A DNA stretch of 64,000 nt from Macrocystis pyrifera (GCA_031763025.1 JASSKH010000010.1:4149901-4213900), one strand, 5' to 3'; positions 46,064-59,800 are shown, numbered from the stretch's first letter. Made by a program: numbers and translations. The notes: generated from the letters alone by a model not told the origin.

Positions 46064-46384
46064 ATGATGGAGGGTGGCAGCCGGCCGCGCGGCTCCGCCT
46101 CTGCCTCGGGCGCCCTGCTCTCCAGCAAGCGCAGACCGCGATGCAGAATCGGACTGCGGGCGTTGGTGGCGATGGCGCTCTCGCTGGTGACTTGCAAGGC
46201 ATCTCTGGCACCCGTCTCGGCATCGGCCGGACGGCTCGGGAAGCTGCCGTTAGCAGCGAAGGGGTTTTCTGCAGCGGCTGAGCTCCGGGGAGGCGATGTG
46301 GGCGGAGGAGGCAGCAGCATGGACAAGCACGCCCAGCGGGAGACCCTCTACGAGGCATACAACATGCTCCACACGCTTGCCCAG
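46064..46384 (+). CDS. ARC5-like exon 1: targeting signal and N-terminal helix
   Basis: 107 codons from the first of two adjacent ATGs to donor GTACGA, phase 0. Residues about 31-44 are hydrophobic behind a basic stretch; CKASLAPVSA resembles the ASAFAP-type cleavage motif of stramenopile plastid signals, with Leu where Phe is usual. The end, RETLYEAYNMLHTLAQ, is the conserved helix before the GTPase domain. Confidence 0.8.
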
Positions 46385-49300
46385 GTACGAGAACCACGCA
46401 CGGGGGCAGACAGGTGTTCCTGTGCCGGGGATTCTTGAGTTTGGATGCTTTTTTGTGTGCACAAAGAACGGGGGAGGAAGGGGCTGCTTCTGGGATTCGA
46501 ATGATCCCCCCACTGAACGCCAAAGCCTTTTTTTTTTTCGATTCATCTGAAAAATCAGGGCCGACCTAACGGCAATGCCTTGTGCACAATGCCCTAGAGT
46601 AGAGCGGCGCCCCCCTTCCCCCCCCTCGTCTGCCCCCGTCCGCAATCTCGGTGAAACGCATGGGCTACCTGCGGCAAACCTCCAGTGCAAAGCAAGAGAA
46701 CGCGATACTTGTCTTCTCTCGCCAGCGCGGGCCTTTTCTACCTCACTCTCTGATCCGTTTCTCTTGTGCAGTGTCCACGAGAGTGGATTTCAAATTATTT
46801 TATTTTTTCTAACGTATTTTTGGCGCGATTTTGCGTTATTTCCGAGTGATAGTTGTCACATCGGCGTTATTTTATGGCTTTTTATGTACACCACGATAGA
46901 CGGTCGACCGATTGGCGTCCTTGTGGATTGGAAGTCGATGTTGTGATCCAGAGGTGTCGTGTTGTTGTGCGTGTGGTTCGTGAGGATCGACAGCAGTCGT
47001 TGCACGTTGGTGTCTTTTAGCCCTACGGTCCTCCGCAGACTCAGGTCATGAAAACAACTGCAGCAAGCAGCAGCAGGTGTACTGCTAGTTGTCTGCATCT
47101 CCGATCTAACCCAAAGGGCGAGGGGGAAGGAGGGCTGCAGGGCGGCGGGGCGTTGGTTTTTACCTGGTATAAAATTGTGCAGACAGCCTATTTATATTAT
47201 TTTGAGAAGTAGCAGGAAATGCGAGGAGTCGCCTCGAGTACTCGTGGCGAGTATCGAGTACGGGTGTGCACGATACAGGACGAGTACGGCACGCAGTCAT
47301 ACGTCTGTGGTGCTACGTGCTGCGCTGCTGCTGATGTGTTGCTGCTTTGCGGCGGCATGTTGTTCATGCAAAACTAGTGAAACATCTGTTATCACGCATC
47401 ATTATACGCTATTTTATACCAGCACAGCAGTAGTCAGTCTACAGCAGCAGTAGACAACAAATGTCCGGAAAAAAAGCTTTTTTGACCCGGTGTGCCGCAT
47501 GTAGACAGATAGCAGCAGCAGCAGCAGCAGCAGCAGGAGCATCAACAGCAGCACCAGCACGATTGTTCGTGATGGTATATGTGGGTTGCCCGTGCTACAC
47601 CAAAGAATATCGTACGAGTATCCAGACCTTTCTTTCGTTTACGAGTAGAGCAGTAGAGCAGGCACCCTGTGGGCTTGTCCTTCGATTCCGCCGCAACTCG
47701 AGGTAGTAGTCATGCGATAAAACAAAATAGTTTTCGGTTTTTGTTCATGTTCTTCATGAGACGAGACAAGTGTTGACCGAGCCAGAACAATCTGACAATC
47801 TGAACATCCTCTGCTGACATCCTGACATCATCTGATGATTGTCTGGGGGGACGAAACACGAAAACTGGGGGGGCGAAACACGAAAAACTCGGGGAAAACG
47901 ATAAGGAGTTTATGTGCTACGAGTGCAAGCAGCCAGATTTATACAATTTTGTACCTCCAGTGTCCCACGCAAGATAACATACCTACCCCCCTCGCATGAA
48001 TGTCCGCGCCGAGTTTCTCCGAAACAAAGGGGCGCACACGTGAGCACACGCAACAGAAATGCGCTGGAAGCATCTTGTCAATACGTAGTCAACATTTTAA
48101 TCTTGACCCTTTTAGCACTGCAGTCCTGTTTTGGGGACAATGACTCAAATCCCAAGTAGTTTGCCCCCCAAACGGGACTGCAGTCCTACACGGGTTGAAT
48201 CTCTCCATGAACACATCGCTCGGCGCTTGCACTCTCTCCCCGTTGTCGCGAAAGTCGTCTCGTATAACTCGTAACTCTCACCGAAGGGGACAAACTCTTG
48301 ACAACAGCAGTGTTCAGGTACTTGACGAACTCGCAAGCTATCGGTATTGTTTGTACCTGGATGCCGTACGTCAGCAATGCATATTAACACCGGTAGTGCA
48401 CGACATACCAGGCGCAGACTATTCCAAGTCTCAGGGCTGGTGCTCGGGTTCATGCTTCCCAAGCCTTATCGTTGCTTGCGTTTGGTGATCCTTTTATATG
48501 GGTGGATCTCGCATGATCTCGTACATGAAAATAGTAAGATCAAAGTAGCACGATAGCAGCAACACCGCGTCATCAGTACGTAATCTTGTACAGCAGTAGT
48601 ACTTCAGCAGCGCTGCAACTATGAAACGCGTACGACTTTCGACCTACTTCTCGTTCACGTACGTACACGAATACCGAAAGGATTACTGCTGTCGGTGTAT
48701 CGCCTACTGCTGTTGTATCATACCCCGCCCCACCCACGATGCGTGTAGCATGGCCACAAGCAAGCTTCGGACGCAGGGCTTCGCGCGCGCGAGGTGTGTG
48801 GGGGGTGTACTCACGTCATGCGTGGCCGTATGCAGTCGTATGAAGTTGGCGGAGGGGGGGAATGGGGAGCCATTGGGTTTGTCCGCAGTCCGCAGCATGC
48901 ATGCAATGCGACATGTTTCGGGCGCGTATGACTCCCTCCACACAGCGTAGTAGCAGACAGTATTACAGCAGTACAGCAATAGCAGTTGTATTGAGGTGTA
49001 TACTGGCGTGCAAGGTATGAACACTATATTAATATTATAATACATTTGTAGGGGTCACGGTTTTTACGAGAGGGTTCGTTGGGTGTTTCTCCATAACATT
49101 GACCCCCCCCCCGCCCACCCCTGCTCCGTCGCGAAAGGGATGCGTAGTCAATGGTCAAATGACTGAGGCAGGCAGCTAATGGGTGCGCCTTCCCCCCCCC
49201 CCCCCCCGACTATGCTGGGAGATGAGAACCTGGCAGCTTTTTGCTTCCTTCTTCACTCCTGAGGACAATTGACCATACTCGGAACCGAACCCACGCACAC

Positions 49301-50840
49301 CATATGCTCACAATTGGACGATCTACCCACGCACACCATTTTGCTCAGGCGCGTACAATCTAATTTTCTAAAGGGGCTGGAATCTACTGCACCGTATAAC
49401 CGACACCACGGTCGGTGGTGGCCGAGCAGAAACCGATAGCTACAATATCAGTAGTATTCATAAACAATGGAAAGAGGGCGGTCTGATCGACTCGGTTAGC
49501 CTGTCGTTGATAGTGGAGGCGCGCACCTGTACATCGTATATTGCTGTCTTACAAGCCGAGTAAATATAAATAGTCGGCACTTTAGCGCAGAAGGGTATAA
49601 TATCAAGCTGCGCTTATCCCTCGTCATTGTTGCAGTTCGGACCCTGTCCTCTAAGTTTTCGCACCCTAACCCCAGCAGCGTTGGCTGAATCGTTTGGCCG
49701 ATATGCTCGGTGTGATGGTCGGCTTGTTTTTTTTTTTGTCACTTTCACCCTTCTTGGCGGCGGGAATAACCATAAAGGAGTAAGTTTTGACGTGCACGTA
49801 CGCGAGTTTAAAAAGAGTATTACGACGGACCATAGTAAATAGGACCAAATACTGTTGGTAAAAATAAGTAAATGTATAGGTTTTTGTGTCTACCGTAGGT
49901 CCTATTAACTATGGTCCCCCGCAATAGAAAACACCAATTTGAAGTGTATTACCTTGGAAAACAACTAAAAAGGTGGGCACTAAACCCAACTCTATTTCCC
50001 CATGGTTTGGTGGGCATCAAAGCAAACTACCGCTGCTGCTGCTGTGTATTACGTGAATTATTTTCTAAAGACGCGGCCTGCGGCATAGCGTAGACCTATT
50101 ACGAGGGGCCATATTAATAGTAAATAGGACCAAGTATTGTTGGTAAAAATAGAGAAATATATAGGTTTTTGCGTGTACCGTAGGTCCTACCAGGTATTCA
50201 CTATGGTCCCCCGTAATCATATGTTCGTAGCTCATGTTCAAATTATCCTTGCCGTGCCGACATGGTTGGTGGCATAAGATCCACCTTCAAACTCTACAAC
50301 GCGAGTACTTGCATTTCGGACGAACTGCTGTAACCTTGATATTTGGCGAGGTATGCTCCACCATTAAATACCTGGTAATGTAAAACCGGTACAAGGTAAC
50401 AGGTGATCAGTTTATTGGTTGTTTGTGTTGTTTTTTCATGTGCTTTTCACGTTGTTGTTTTGTGTGTTCTTCATAATTAAGTGTTCTGTTATTTTTTCAT
50501 ATTCTTGACAATAAACCGTTTTTTTTTTTTTTCGTTTTTTCTACATGTCGACATCCAGCACACCCAGTGTCCGTGCCGATTCTCGATCCCGTAGAGATTC
50601 AAGCTCTGTGGTCACAAAACTACGACACAGAGGTACTATTAATACGTTGTATTTTTTGCAGTGAGCAGGTAGCCATCGTACTCGATACGACAGGAACGAT
50701 ATACAACATGCTACTAATAGCAGTCCAGCTGCGTTGAACGAGACAAAAAACAAAGCAACAAAGAAAAAGTACGCAAGAAATAACTATAAAATAACACTAA
50801 AAATCAGACCTAAAAGGACTTTGTTGTTGTTGCTGTTTTT

Positions 50841-50886
<46 letters not shown>

Positions 50887-53800
50887 CGGTCATCCCTTTT
50901 GGTCATGCCTTTTATTTTCCAGTTCCAGGTTGAACGCTTCCGTGTATTCGAAAGCATTCAAGTGTATGGCTGGTGTCTATGAAATATTACAGATTACCAA
51001 CTTATCCTGGTTTGCCCGCATGGTCGGTGGTGTACGTTCGACCTTCAAGCACTGCTCGTAGAGCAGCAGTACGAGTACCTGTCATTTATGGGTAGGTCTT
51101 CCTTTGTATTCCTGTTGGTTTTGTTTATTTTTATTTCATTTTATTGTCTTCTTTGCGGTGACCCTATGTGATTTTCATTTCTTCCTTTCTCCGATTGATA
51201 AGCCTTATTGAAGGAGTCGTGTGGCGTGGGTGGATGACGAGCCTGCTCTGCTTGTTTCGTACTGTCTGACGCCGAGGGGCCGGGCATAGTTGACGAACGC
51301 TGGACGATGGTGGCAGACAGGGTAGCAAGGTACCAGGCGGGCCAGCAGGGATACCCTGGCTGTGCTACTCGTACCATAAACTGCTGCCGCTACCTGGAGC
51401 ATGCCTTGTGCTTTGTTTGGTTTGACTGTTATTTTACCTTGGTTCTTAGTCTTACTCTGTTGACGACTAGTGGTGTTTTCTTCTTTTTCTTTTTCTTTTT
51501 CCAGCTCGTTCTTTTCAAGTGTCTGCCACGTCCCCTACGTGGGGGTACGATGGTTTGTTGCTATACTGAAGTATATACATATACCAGGTATATTTTAGTT
51601 TCTTTTTTTTTTTTTGCTTCTTTTCTCTTTCGAATTGTCTTTGTTTTTGTTTTTGTTTTTTTCTCTTTGTTTCGTTTTTGTTTTTCTAGGTCATGGAATG
51701 TGTATGTCGTGCCTGTCGTACGCAGTATGATGACATGGCATTGCATTACATACGTGGCAACGTAGTATCTCTGTGGCGTAGCTTTGTGACCACAGAACTT
51801 GTATCTCTCTAGGTTTGAAGAATCGGCACGGACACTGGTTGTGCTGGATGTCGACGCGTAGAAAGAACGTTTAATGTGAAGAAAACAACAACAACAACAA
51901 CTTCTGAAAGTACCATGTGATATTTCTAAAAGTAGGTTGAGGTGTCAGTCAGGTGGATCACCCCTTTTACTTTGCTGTTCAACGCTTGGGTCCTCAGCGA
52001 CCATCTGGACCTCAAGCCATGGGTGGGTTCACAGGCGGTAGAGCCTATGACGTGGACGAGCGTCGATGAAATGGTTGACAGCCCACACTACTTACACACA
52101 CTACTATAGCTCTCCAGGCGCCGTCCCTTCTCCCTCCTCGTGTATGTAGATTGATAATGCCATGAGTATTCCGGCGAGTGAATACTGCTGCTGTACCCTG
52201 GGTATATATTCATAGGTTGGGCTCAGCTTTCCCCTCCTCCCCCACTGCTCATCGATTCTCATGTTGAGTTTTGCCGAACTCGCGCTTGCAGCGACAGAAG
52301 GCTCCGAAAAGTGCTGCCTTGTGTAATATTTCGGAGGGAACACGGCACTCAGAACCAAATGTGGCGCGTAAGCTATAGGGAATACCTTTTTTATGGTTCA
52401 AACGTGGATTCTGATTACTACAGTACATACGCCCCCCCGTATTGGCCGAAATAGTGGCATTACGTATAACTGCTGTTATGGTATCCCCTCTACCCTGTTG
52501 CGGCGTTATCAACGAGGGTAGGACGACGGGATGACTGCATGCGAACCAGTTTTCACCGTTATCACTAAGTCGGCCTAGCTCGGGGTCATGACACCAGCCA
52601 GTATTCGAAAGCTCGGGGTTAGAACAACAGCCGATATTCGAAACCCAGCGCAATCGTCAGCAGGTGACAGCGGGTGCTCGCCGTGCGTGTCCCATTCTCC
52701 TCACTGGAAGGAGCGTCGTTTCAGGCGATACGCTGTGTAGATGTCCATTTCGTTGTACGTCTCCGCCACCGTGGCCGCGGAGTTGCTAGAGACGAGCAGT
52801 AGAGAGTGTGATATTTCGCCCCCGCCGTAGTGGGGAAGGAAAGCTTATACTCCGCACTTGGAGCCACACGGGTGATAAGATACCAACACAAGGTGATGAG
52901 ACAACACACGGGGTGATGAGATAACACACGGGTGATAAGATAACACACGGGTGATGAGATAACACACGGGTGATGAGATAACACACGGGTGATAAGATAA
53001 CACACGGGGTGGTAAGATAACACACGGGTGACAAAAAACACACGGGTGGTAAGATAACACACGGGTGGTAAGATAGCACACGGGTGTGATAAGATAACAC
53101 AAAGGTGATGAGATAACAAACGGATCATCAGATGACCCAAGGGTGATGAGATAACACACGGGTGATAATATAACACACGGGGTGGTAAGATAACACACGG
53201 GTGTGATAAGATACCACAAGGGTGATGAGATAACACACGGGTGATAAGATGACCCAGGGTTGATGAGATAACACACGGGTGATGACATAGCACACCCTCT
53301 TGAGACGAATTTCCTAATCTACAGGTTCGGCACACACAACGACAACGGCGGCGTTGGGAAGATGTCGTGGAGAGCTTTCTATAGGGCGCATCGCTTTGCG
53401 TTCTCACGTTTCCCGTTGTCGAGAGCATATCAGCGTGGATGTTTGCTCCACGGAGGCGTGCAATCACGCGTGTTCTGCGGTACCTCAGGTCATCCTTTAG
53501 TTGTGCTGTTCATGACGGTAATACGCGCCAAGTCTCGACAGGAGGAGGAGAGAGGGCCCTCAATCCTTTTTAGGACTACAGCAGTCCCGTGTTTGGGAAC
53601 AAATTGTTTGGAATTTGACTGGTTTATCCCCGAAACAGGACTGCGGCCCTAAAAGAGTCGATGAAAACAGCAAAACCCACGGTTTTTGAAGACAATCTGC
53701 TTGGACATGTTACACGTCGTGGTGTGGGATGTGTTTTGCAGTAGCTCTAGGGTTAACCTTGTATAGTACCTGGTACAATGCAAGAACGACCCGGCTCTAT

Positions 53801-56800
53801 TTTCAAGTGGTCTGTCCCCAACGCGTGGAGGCAGTTCGGAAAGGGTTCAACCCTCGGGCCACGTGCGTTAGGTCGGTTTCATCGTGTTGCTTTGGTCGGG
53901 TCGTTTCGGTTTGGTTATTTTTTGTGTTGACTATTTTATACACGGGCGTTTCCAAGCTTGAAGCCAAGCTCAAGTTCAAGCTCAAGCAAGTTGGCAAGGT
54001 ATGATGCCGTGTATTTTGGCTACTTGGCTCCTCGTGTATACTCTTGTTCGTTATTACTTGGGCAGTCGTAAGCGCGTGGGCCTATGCTCCATTATAGAAG
54101 TTTGTAAATGTTACGATACTTGTTCTAAAGGCAAATGCCAACCATGATATAGAACTACTTACTTATATAGATATCACTATCTGATCGTGCTCGGTTGGTA
54201 CATCCCTGGCCTCTCAGAGCTCCCACTTGGAAATTGCCTCATTTTATTACTTGCCGGACCTTTCCAGCGGGTCTTTGTTTTCTCCATTTCTCTTCGCTCT
54301 TTCAGTCCTTCTTTCCTTTTTTCTTCTTTCGTTTCGTGTGCGTGCGTGTACTCCGCGCACGGTTTCGCGGGCGAACCCGGCACCGTCGCGGGTGTCAGCG
54401 GGTGCTGGCGGGTAGAGGGGGAGCTGCAAGGAGAGCGGTCGCCGCTTGCGTGCCTAGGCGTCGCGTGTGCCTCGAGACAGGAGGGATGCATCAATAGGCT
54501 CTGTCTGGCCTTCATTTGTGATTTTTGATAGAGTACGTACGACTTTTTAAGGCTCGTTCGGGATCGTAAGATAATATAGCTACTTATAGATACTGTATCT
54601 CGATCTCTGAGCGTGCTCGGTTGGTGCATCCCTGGCCTCTAAGAGCTCCCACTTAGGAATCGCCTCCTTTTATTACTTGCCGGACCTTTCCAGCGGGTCT
54701 TTTGTGTTCTCCATTTATCTTGGCACTTTCAGTCCTTCTTTCCTTTTTTTCTTGTTTCGTTTCGTGTGCGTGCGTGTACTACGAGCACGGCATCGCGGGC
54801 GAACCCGGCGCCGTCGCGGGTGTCGGCGGATGGTGGCCGGTAGAGAGGGGATTGCAAGGAGCGTGGTCGCCGGTTCCGTGGCTAAGCGTCGCGTGTGCCT
54901 CGAGACACGAGGGAAGCATAACTGGGCTCTGTCTGGCCTCCACTTGTGGTTTCTGATAGAGTATCTACGAGTTTACAAGGGTCGTTCGTGATTGCAAGAT
55001 AACGTTCAATCGGTGCTTATTTTCGCGACCGGGCTTGGAGCCCAAAGAGAGAGGTACGGATGCTGAGCACCAACAGTGTCGAGCTGGCGAACCACAGCCA
55101 CGGTGAGCACCGGGCCTCACGCGAGGCGGGCGACGGGGCTCACTGTGGCGGAGAGTGAGGGAAGCTTTGCCCGGACCGAATCGGTGGCGAGATCGTTGCG
55201 AGAGGGGCGGGCGGCGTACGAGGCTGAGAGAGAAGCTCTGCTTCTCGATTTTTTTTTTTCTTCTTCTTGACCGGTGTAGGTGTTCCAATCAGGCAGTAAA
55301 TTATTAAACGAAAGGGGCCAGAGTTTTTTTTTTTCCTTCAGATTTTTTCGGTTTCATTTTCATTGTTTTTGCTGTGCTGCTGTTCCGTGCTGTTCATCTT
55401 TCTTTTCGTACATACGAGTACAGACAGAGCATATCTAAACAAGAAAATAAATACCCTACCTAGGGTATGTACGTACGTACGACATGCGAGCGAGCGTAGC
55501 GGAAAACCGCCCGCGACGCGAAGCGTATGTGGCGTCCGAGCTGTTTTCTCCTGAATGAATGAATGAAGCAAGCATGGCGGCGGGACTCTTGGCATCATCA
55601 AGTCGCCAGTTTGCAACTACAGCAGTCATGAAAAGAACAATAATAATATTCAATCATGGACCTCCGTCCGCTTCGCATAATTTGATGTACTTTTCCTCCC
55701 TGAGCGAACGTAGCGGGCGGCGCAGGCCGCCCGCGGAGCGAAGCGCCTCGTATGATGTACCAGTACGTAGTACTGTACGTAACCATAGTCTGAGCACAAT
55801 AAACACTATCAATATCAATATTAATACCAGCACGCACGTAGCTCGTACGTCACCTACTACAGCATGCAATAGTTTTATAAGTAACTGCTGTACTCTAGTA
55901 GTATAGCGGTATTCCAGGTACCATTTGCATACTCTATAATACACGATGGTTAGCAGTTTATCAATCTGTCCCTTAATATAAAGACATTTTATCCATTACT
56001 AAAACGAAATGGTGTTTATGGTTCGGTACGTATGGGTATATGTATTACCGGTATATCATACTTTTGTGAGCACTCGAGTTGAGCCGCGATCTTTTTGGAG
56101 GTTGAAGCAAGTGTGATGACAGCAGTATGTATGATACCTTGGACCTGGATACATGTTCGTGTCTCACGTCATGATGTTACTCCAAGTGGCCTACGTAACT
56201 TGCAACCTTCGCTGTCATGGTGCTGTCACTGCTCACTGCTGCCTTTTCACACCAGGTGCTGTTTTACCGTACCCGTGATGCCTCTGTGAACGGACAGTAT
56301 ACCGATTTACCCTTCGTAAGGTTACAAATATTCCTCTACACAACAGGTACCAGGTATTATTCAAGAATGGTACTCGCGTTAGAAGTATCGCACACAGCTT
56401 CCGAATATTATCATTAAGAATAGTTGGACGAAATCCTCGATCCCACAGGCAGCTCACGCTTACGTTCGCGCCCCGAACTGTACCAGTCAGTACCTGGTAT
56501 GTTTTTGCTACTGGTCTTGACATAGATGCCTTGAAAAACGGTACAGAAGCACAATTCGACACGTACCAGGTATGTGCCAGTATGATATAACACTCGAAGT
56601 TTAGTTTTTTTGAACTATTATTTTAACTTTTAAAATCTTTGTCTACTCTGCTTACTGCGTAACAAGGTGGTATGTCTGTGGAGTAGTTTTACACATGACG
56701 TGTATCTTCTTATTTGTAGGTTCGAAGAATTGGCACGGACACTGGTTGTGCTGCATGTCGACGGACAGCAAGAACGGTTAAATGTGAAGAACACACACAC

Positions 56801-59800
56801 AAACCGTTTATTCTTGGCTTGCGGGTTCTTTGTGTGACCTCCTTTTTAGATGGCACTTTTGCACTTTTGGGTCCCCTTTTAGACGGCGCTTTTGCACTCG
56901 CACTTCGCAAAGCTTGGACAGCAGGGTTGAAGTTGTTATGTATCGCCACGAGTGCTACGTGGTCAAAATCAGCCAGTACACTGGATTGGATTGCAGCAGT
57001 ATAATGTGACGAGCTTGCTCTTTCCCGCCGAAACGCATTTGGTGGGTTTCCGCACTCAGTTACGGCGTGTTTCTTGGACGTTCGTGCTATGAAAACGACT
57101 GGCGAGTATACTAGCCAACTCAATCCGTATTACTACCGCCAGTAGATTACTACTACCAGTACATACTGCCTGTACATACTACCAGTACATACTGTGCCAC
57201 TTTCCGCCCCACGAATACCTGTCCAGTTGGGGGATTCGGTTGGTGGATCTGCACCTGCGCGCCCGTTATCACGTCATTTGGTGTCAGGTGGATGCATCGA
57301 TGGCAATGGTACGTACTCCACCTGTGAAAAACCTACCAGGTACGGAGTATGTATATATATTTTTACCTCTTCAACAGGGCCAATAAATTGAACGCGAGAG
57401 TTCGCGCTCACGGTAAACAGTGATTTTATCACCTCTGGTGTTCTATACCAGGTAATATATGTTTACGACGTACATTTTTGTTTACATGGTAGCCTACTTT
57501 TCATAGAACCCGGGACACTTCCGATGTCTACGTACTGCAGCCCCGAACCAACCCCCAGAGATATCGCGAAACGTTCAACAACCCCTCTGTTGAAGCGGCT
57601 GCTAGCAACGACTATTTTGGGGACAAATTACTTGAAACTTGTGTTTCGGATGTCCTCCGTTGTCTCGATGCAAAAACACCCATAACTCTGTTTCCGGGCA
57701 GCGTGTGGGGTCCCCAAAGGTGGATGATGCAGCCTGTTGAAGGAGGGGCCAAGAACAGCGTTCGCAAACCTGGAATAGGTCATGATCTGCCGGAGATTTG
57801 GCTGCACAACACAGTAGTGCTTCGCCTGCCCTTATCGAAGGTTCAGCAGGATTTTCACAGTACAGATCGGAAGCGGGAAACATGTGCTACATACAGCAGA
57901 GTCGTAGATGGTGCAGATTTTCACGGCGTTCACCCGGCGACATCATGAGCTACAGTAGATCATACAGACTCAGGAGTACGTTTGGCCTGAATTGAGTATG
58001 TCATGGAAGTGGAAGTCGATGATCAGTCCCAGGTGCGCGACGTTTGTTTTCTGTTGCTTGCCTGGCCGGTGAAAACCCGACGTGCCCCGTCCCGGCATTG
58101 TAGGGATACGAGGGTCTATGGTCACACGACTATGGCCATCCATGATATCGAGTACACCCCCCCCCCCCCCATCTCCTGACAATGAGTACCCCCCCCCCCC
58201 CCCCCCCCCCCATTTCCATTTCCTCCCCTTCTTGCTCCACCTCGCACCGATAAACACGACTTAACTTACGTAGTAGCTTTGCCCCGGGACCCCTTCCCCA
58301 TTCCGTGGAACCCCCCCCCTTGCAGGACTTTCACAAGCCGTTCGACTCGCCGGCTGTGCTCGTCGTGGGCCACCAGACCAGCGGCAAGTCGGCCCTCATC
58401 GAGGCACTCATGGGATTCCAGTTCAACCAGGTGCGTGCTTGCGGCATGGGGTTGGTGGGTACACCGTATCATATCGTATGTACGACGCTTGACTTGCCCT
58501 GGCTGCCGTCTGGTGAGCCAAGCAACTGACTGACTTTACTCGAGTAGTCGGCTGGTGCTATTACGGGGGTCCATAGTTAATAGGACCTGTGGTAGACATA
58601 AAAAACCTATATATTTACCTATTTTTACTGGCAAAATTTGGTCCCATTAACTATGGACCCCCGTAATAGTTATATATTTTAGACTTGGTACATGTTTGGC
58701 TTCATTTTATTTCCGAAAAACTCTGAAGATGAAATGCCAACGGCCTTCGGCACGAACACCATCGATGGCGATGGCGATGGGGTTTTTCATGCCCTATGAG
58801 TTGAGGTGGACCTCTCCCTTCCTTTCTGAGCGAGGAATACGCACTCCGTGGTAAATTAGCATTTCCTAAGCTAAGAAACCCACCTAGCTTGTAAATTTGG
58901 TCTTCCAACTACTCACAGCTCTACCTGAACCCTCTTACTACTGCTAAACCGTTTTCCTACGTACTCAAATCCCTTTTGCTGCACTGGAGTTCCTTTTGCT
59001 ACGTATTGTACGTGCAATCCCTATTGCTAGTGGACCCAAAAACCATACCAAACACATCCCTCTCATTCTTCAAAGCTTAACGGTTCTGATTTAGTTCAGG
59101 GTTCTCCGTTGCAAGATCAGTAGAACATGCCGGAAGTTATCACGTTCCTGTAATTTTCAGCCCTCCTCGCTTGTTCCCGTTTCAGTTTTCAGAGCTGTTT
59201 TTTTTTTTTTTTTTTCGCGTGCAGGGTATCCTATACTGCTGTTGTTGTGCATGTAAAATACCAGGGTACACACTTATTCCCTGTAAGAACTGATTAATCT
59301 CTACATGAGGCAAGTCGGGGTCCCAAATATTAATATTAATAGTTTGCCCCCCGTAAGTTGGGGCTGAAAATCGTACTCGTACGGCACAATATCATTTTGT
59401 ACCGTAATTCTGAAAATATTAGTGTTGCCGATAAAGAAACTACTATTAGGGGGGACCATATTAATAGTAAATAGGACCGAATTTTGTTAGTAAAAATAGG
59501 TAAATATGTAGGTTTTTATGTATACCATAGGTCCTGTTAACTATGGACCCCCGTGATAGTAATAGTCGATACTCGTACGATTTCTATACCTGATACATGG
59601 CAGCTTTCGTTTGCGATCGTAGTGCCAGTAAAAACAGCACGTTCGATACCTGGTATGTTGAAAATATATCGAAACGTTCGAGACGATATCCAACGCTGAA
59701 AAACATACCTATATACTGCTGTACCCGATCGTGTACTTGTCCGCATTTTATTTATTGGCGCAGGTTGGCGGTGGTACGAAGACTCGGCGGCCGATTGCCT

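Larger units (their letters stand above)
46385..58325 (+). other. ARC5-like intron 1, 11.9 kb
   Basis: Starts GTACGA and ends CCCCCCCTTGCAG. The conserved protein runs straight across it (LHTLAQ to DFHKPFDSP), so it is a true intron unless a small exon is hidden inside; the plant protein leaves room for none. Filled with MITEs, minisatellite, microsatellites and dispersed repeats. No other gene is supported within it. Confidence 0.75.

Noticed and set aside
45799-46281. 160-codon frame overlapping ARC5-like exon 1
   Set aside because: Different frame from the exon that joins the conserved GTPase; Arg-rich composition typical of a shadow.
52786-53467. Spaced repeat array that could pass for a CRISPR; long open frames of Tyr/His/Pro/Cys
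   Set aside because: There are no unique spacers; it is a plain 19-bp minisatellite in eukaryotic DNA and the frames merely follow the unit.
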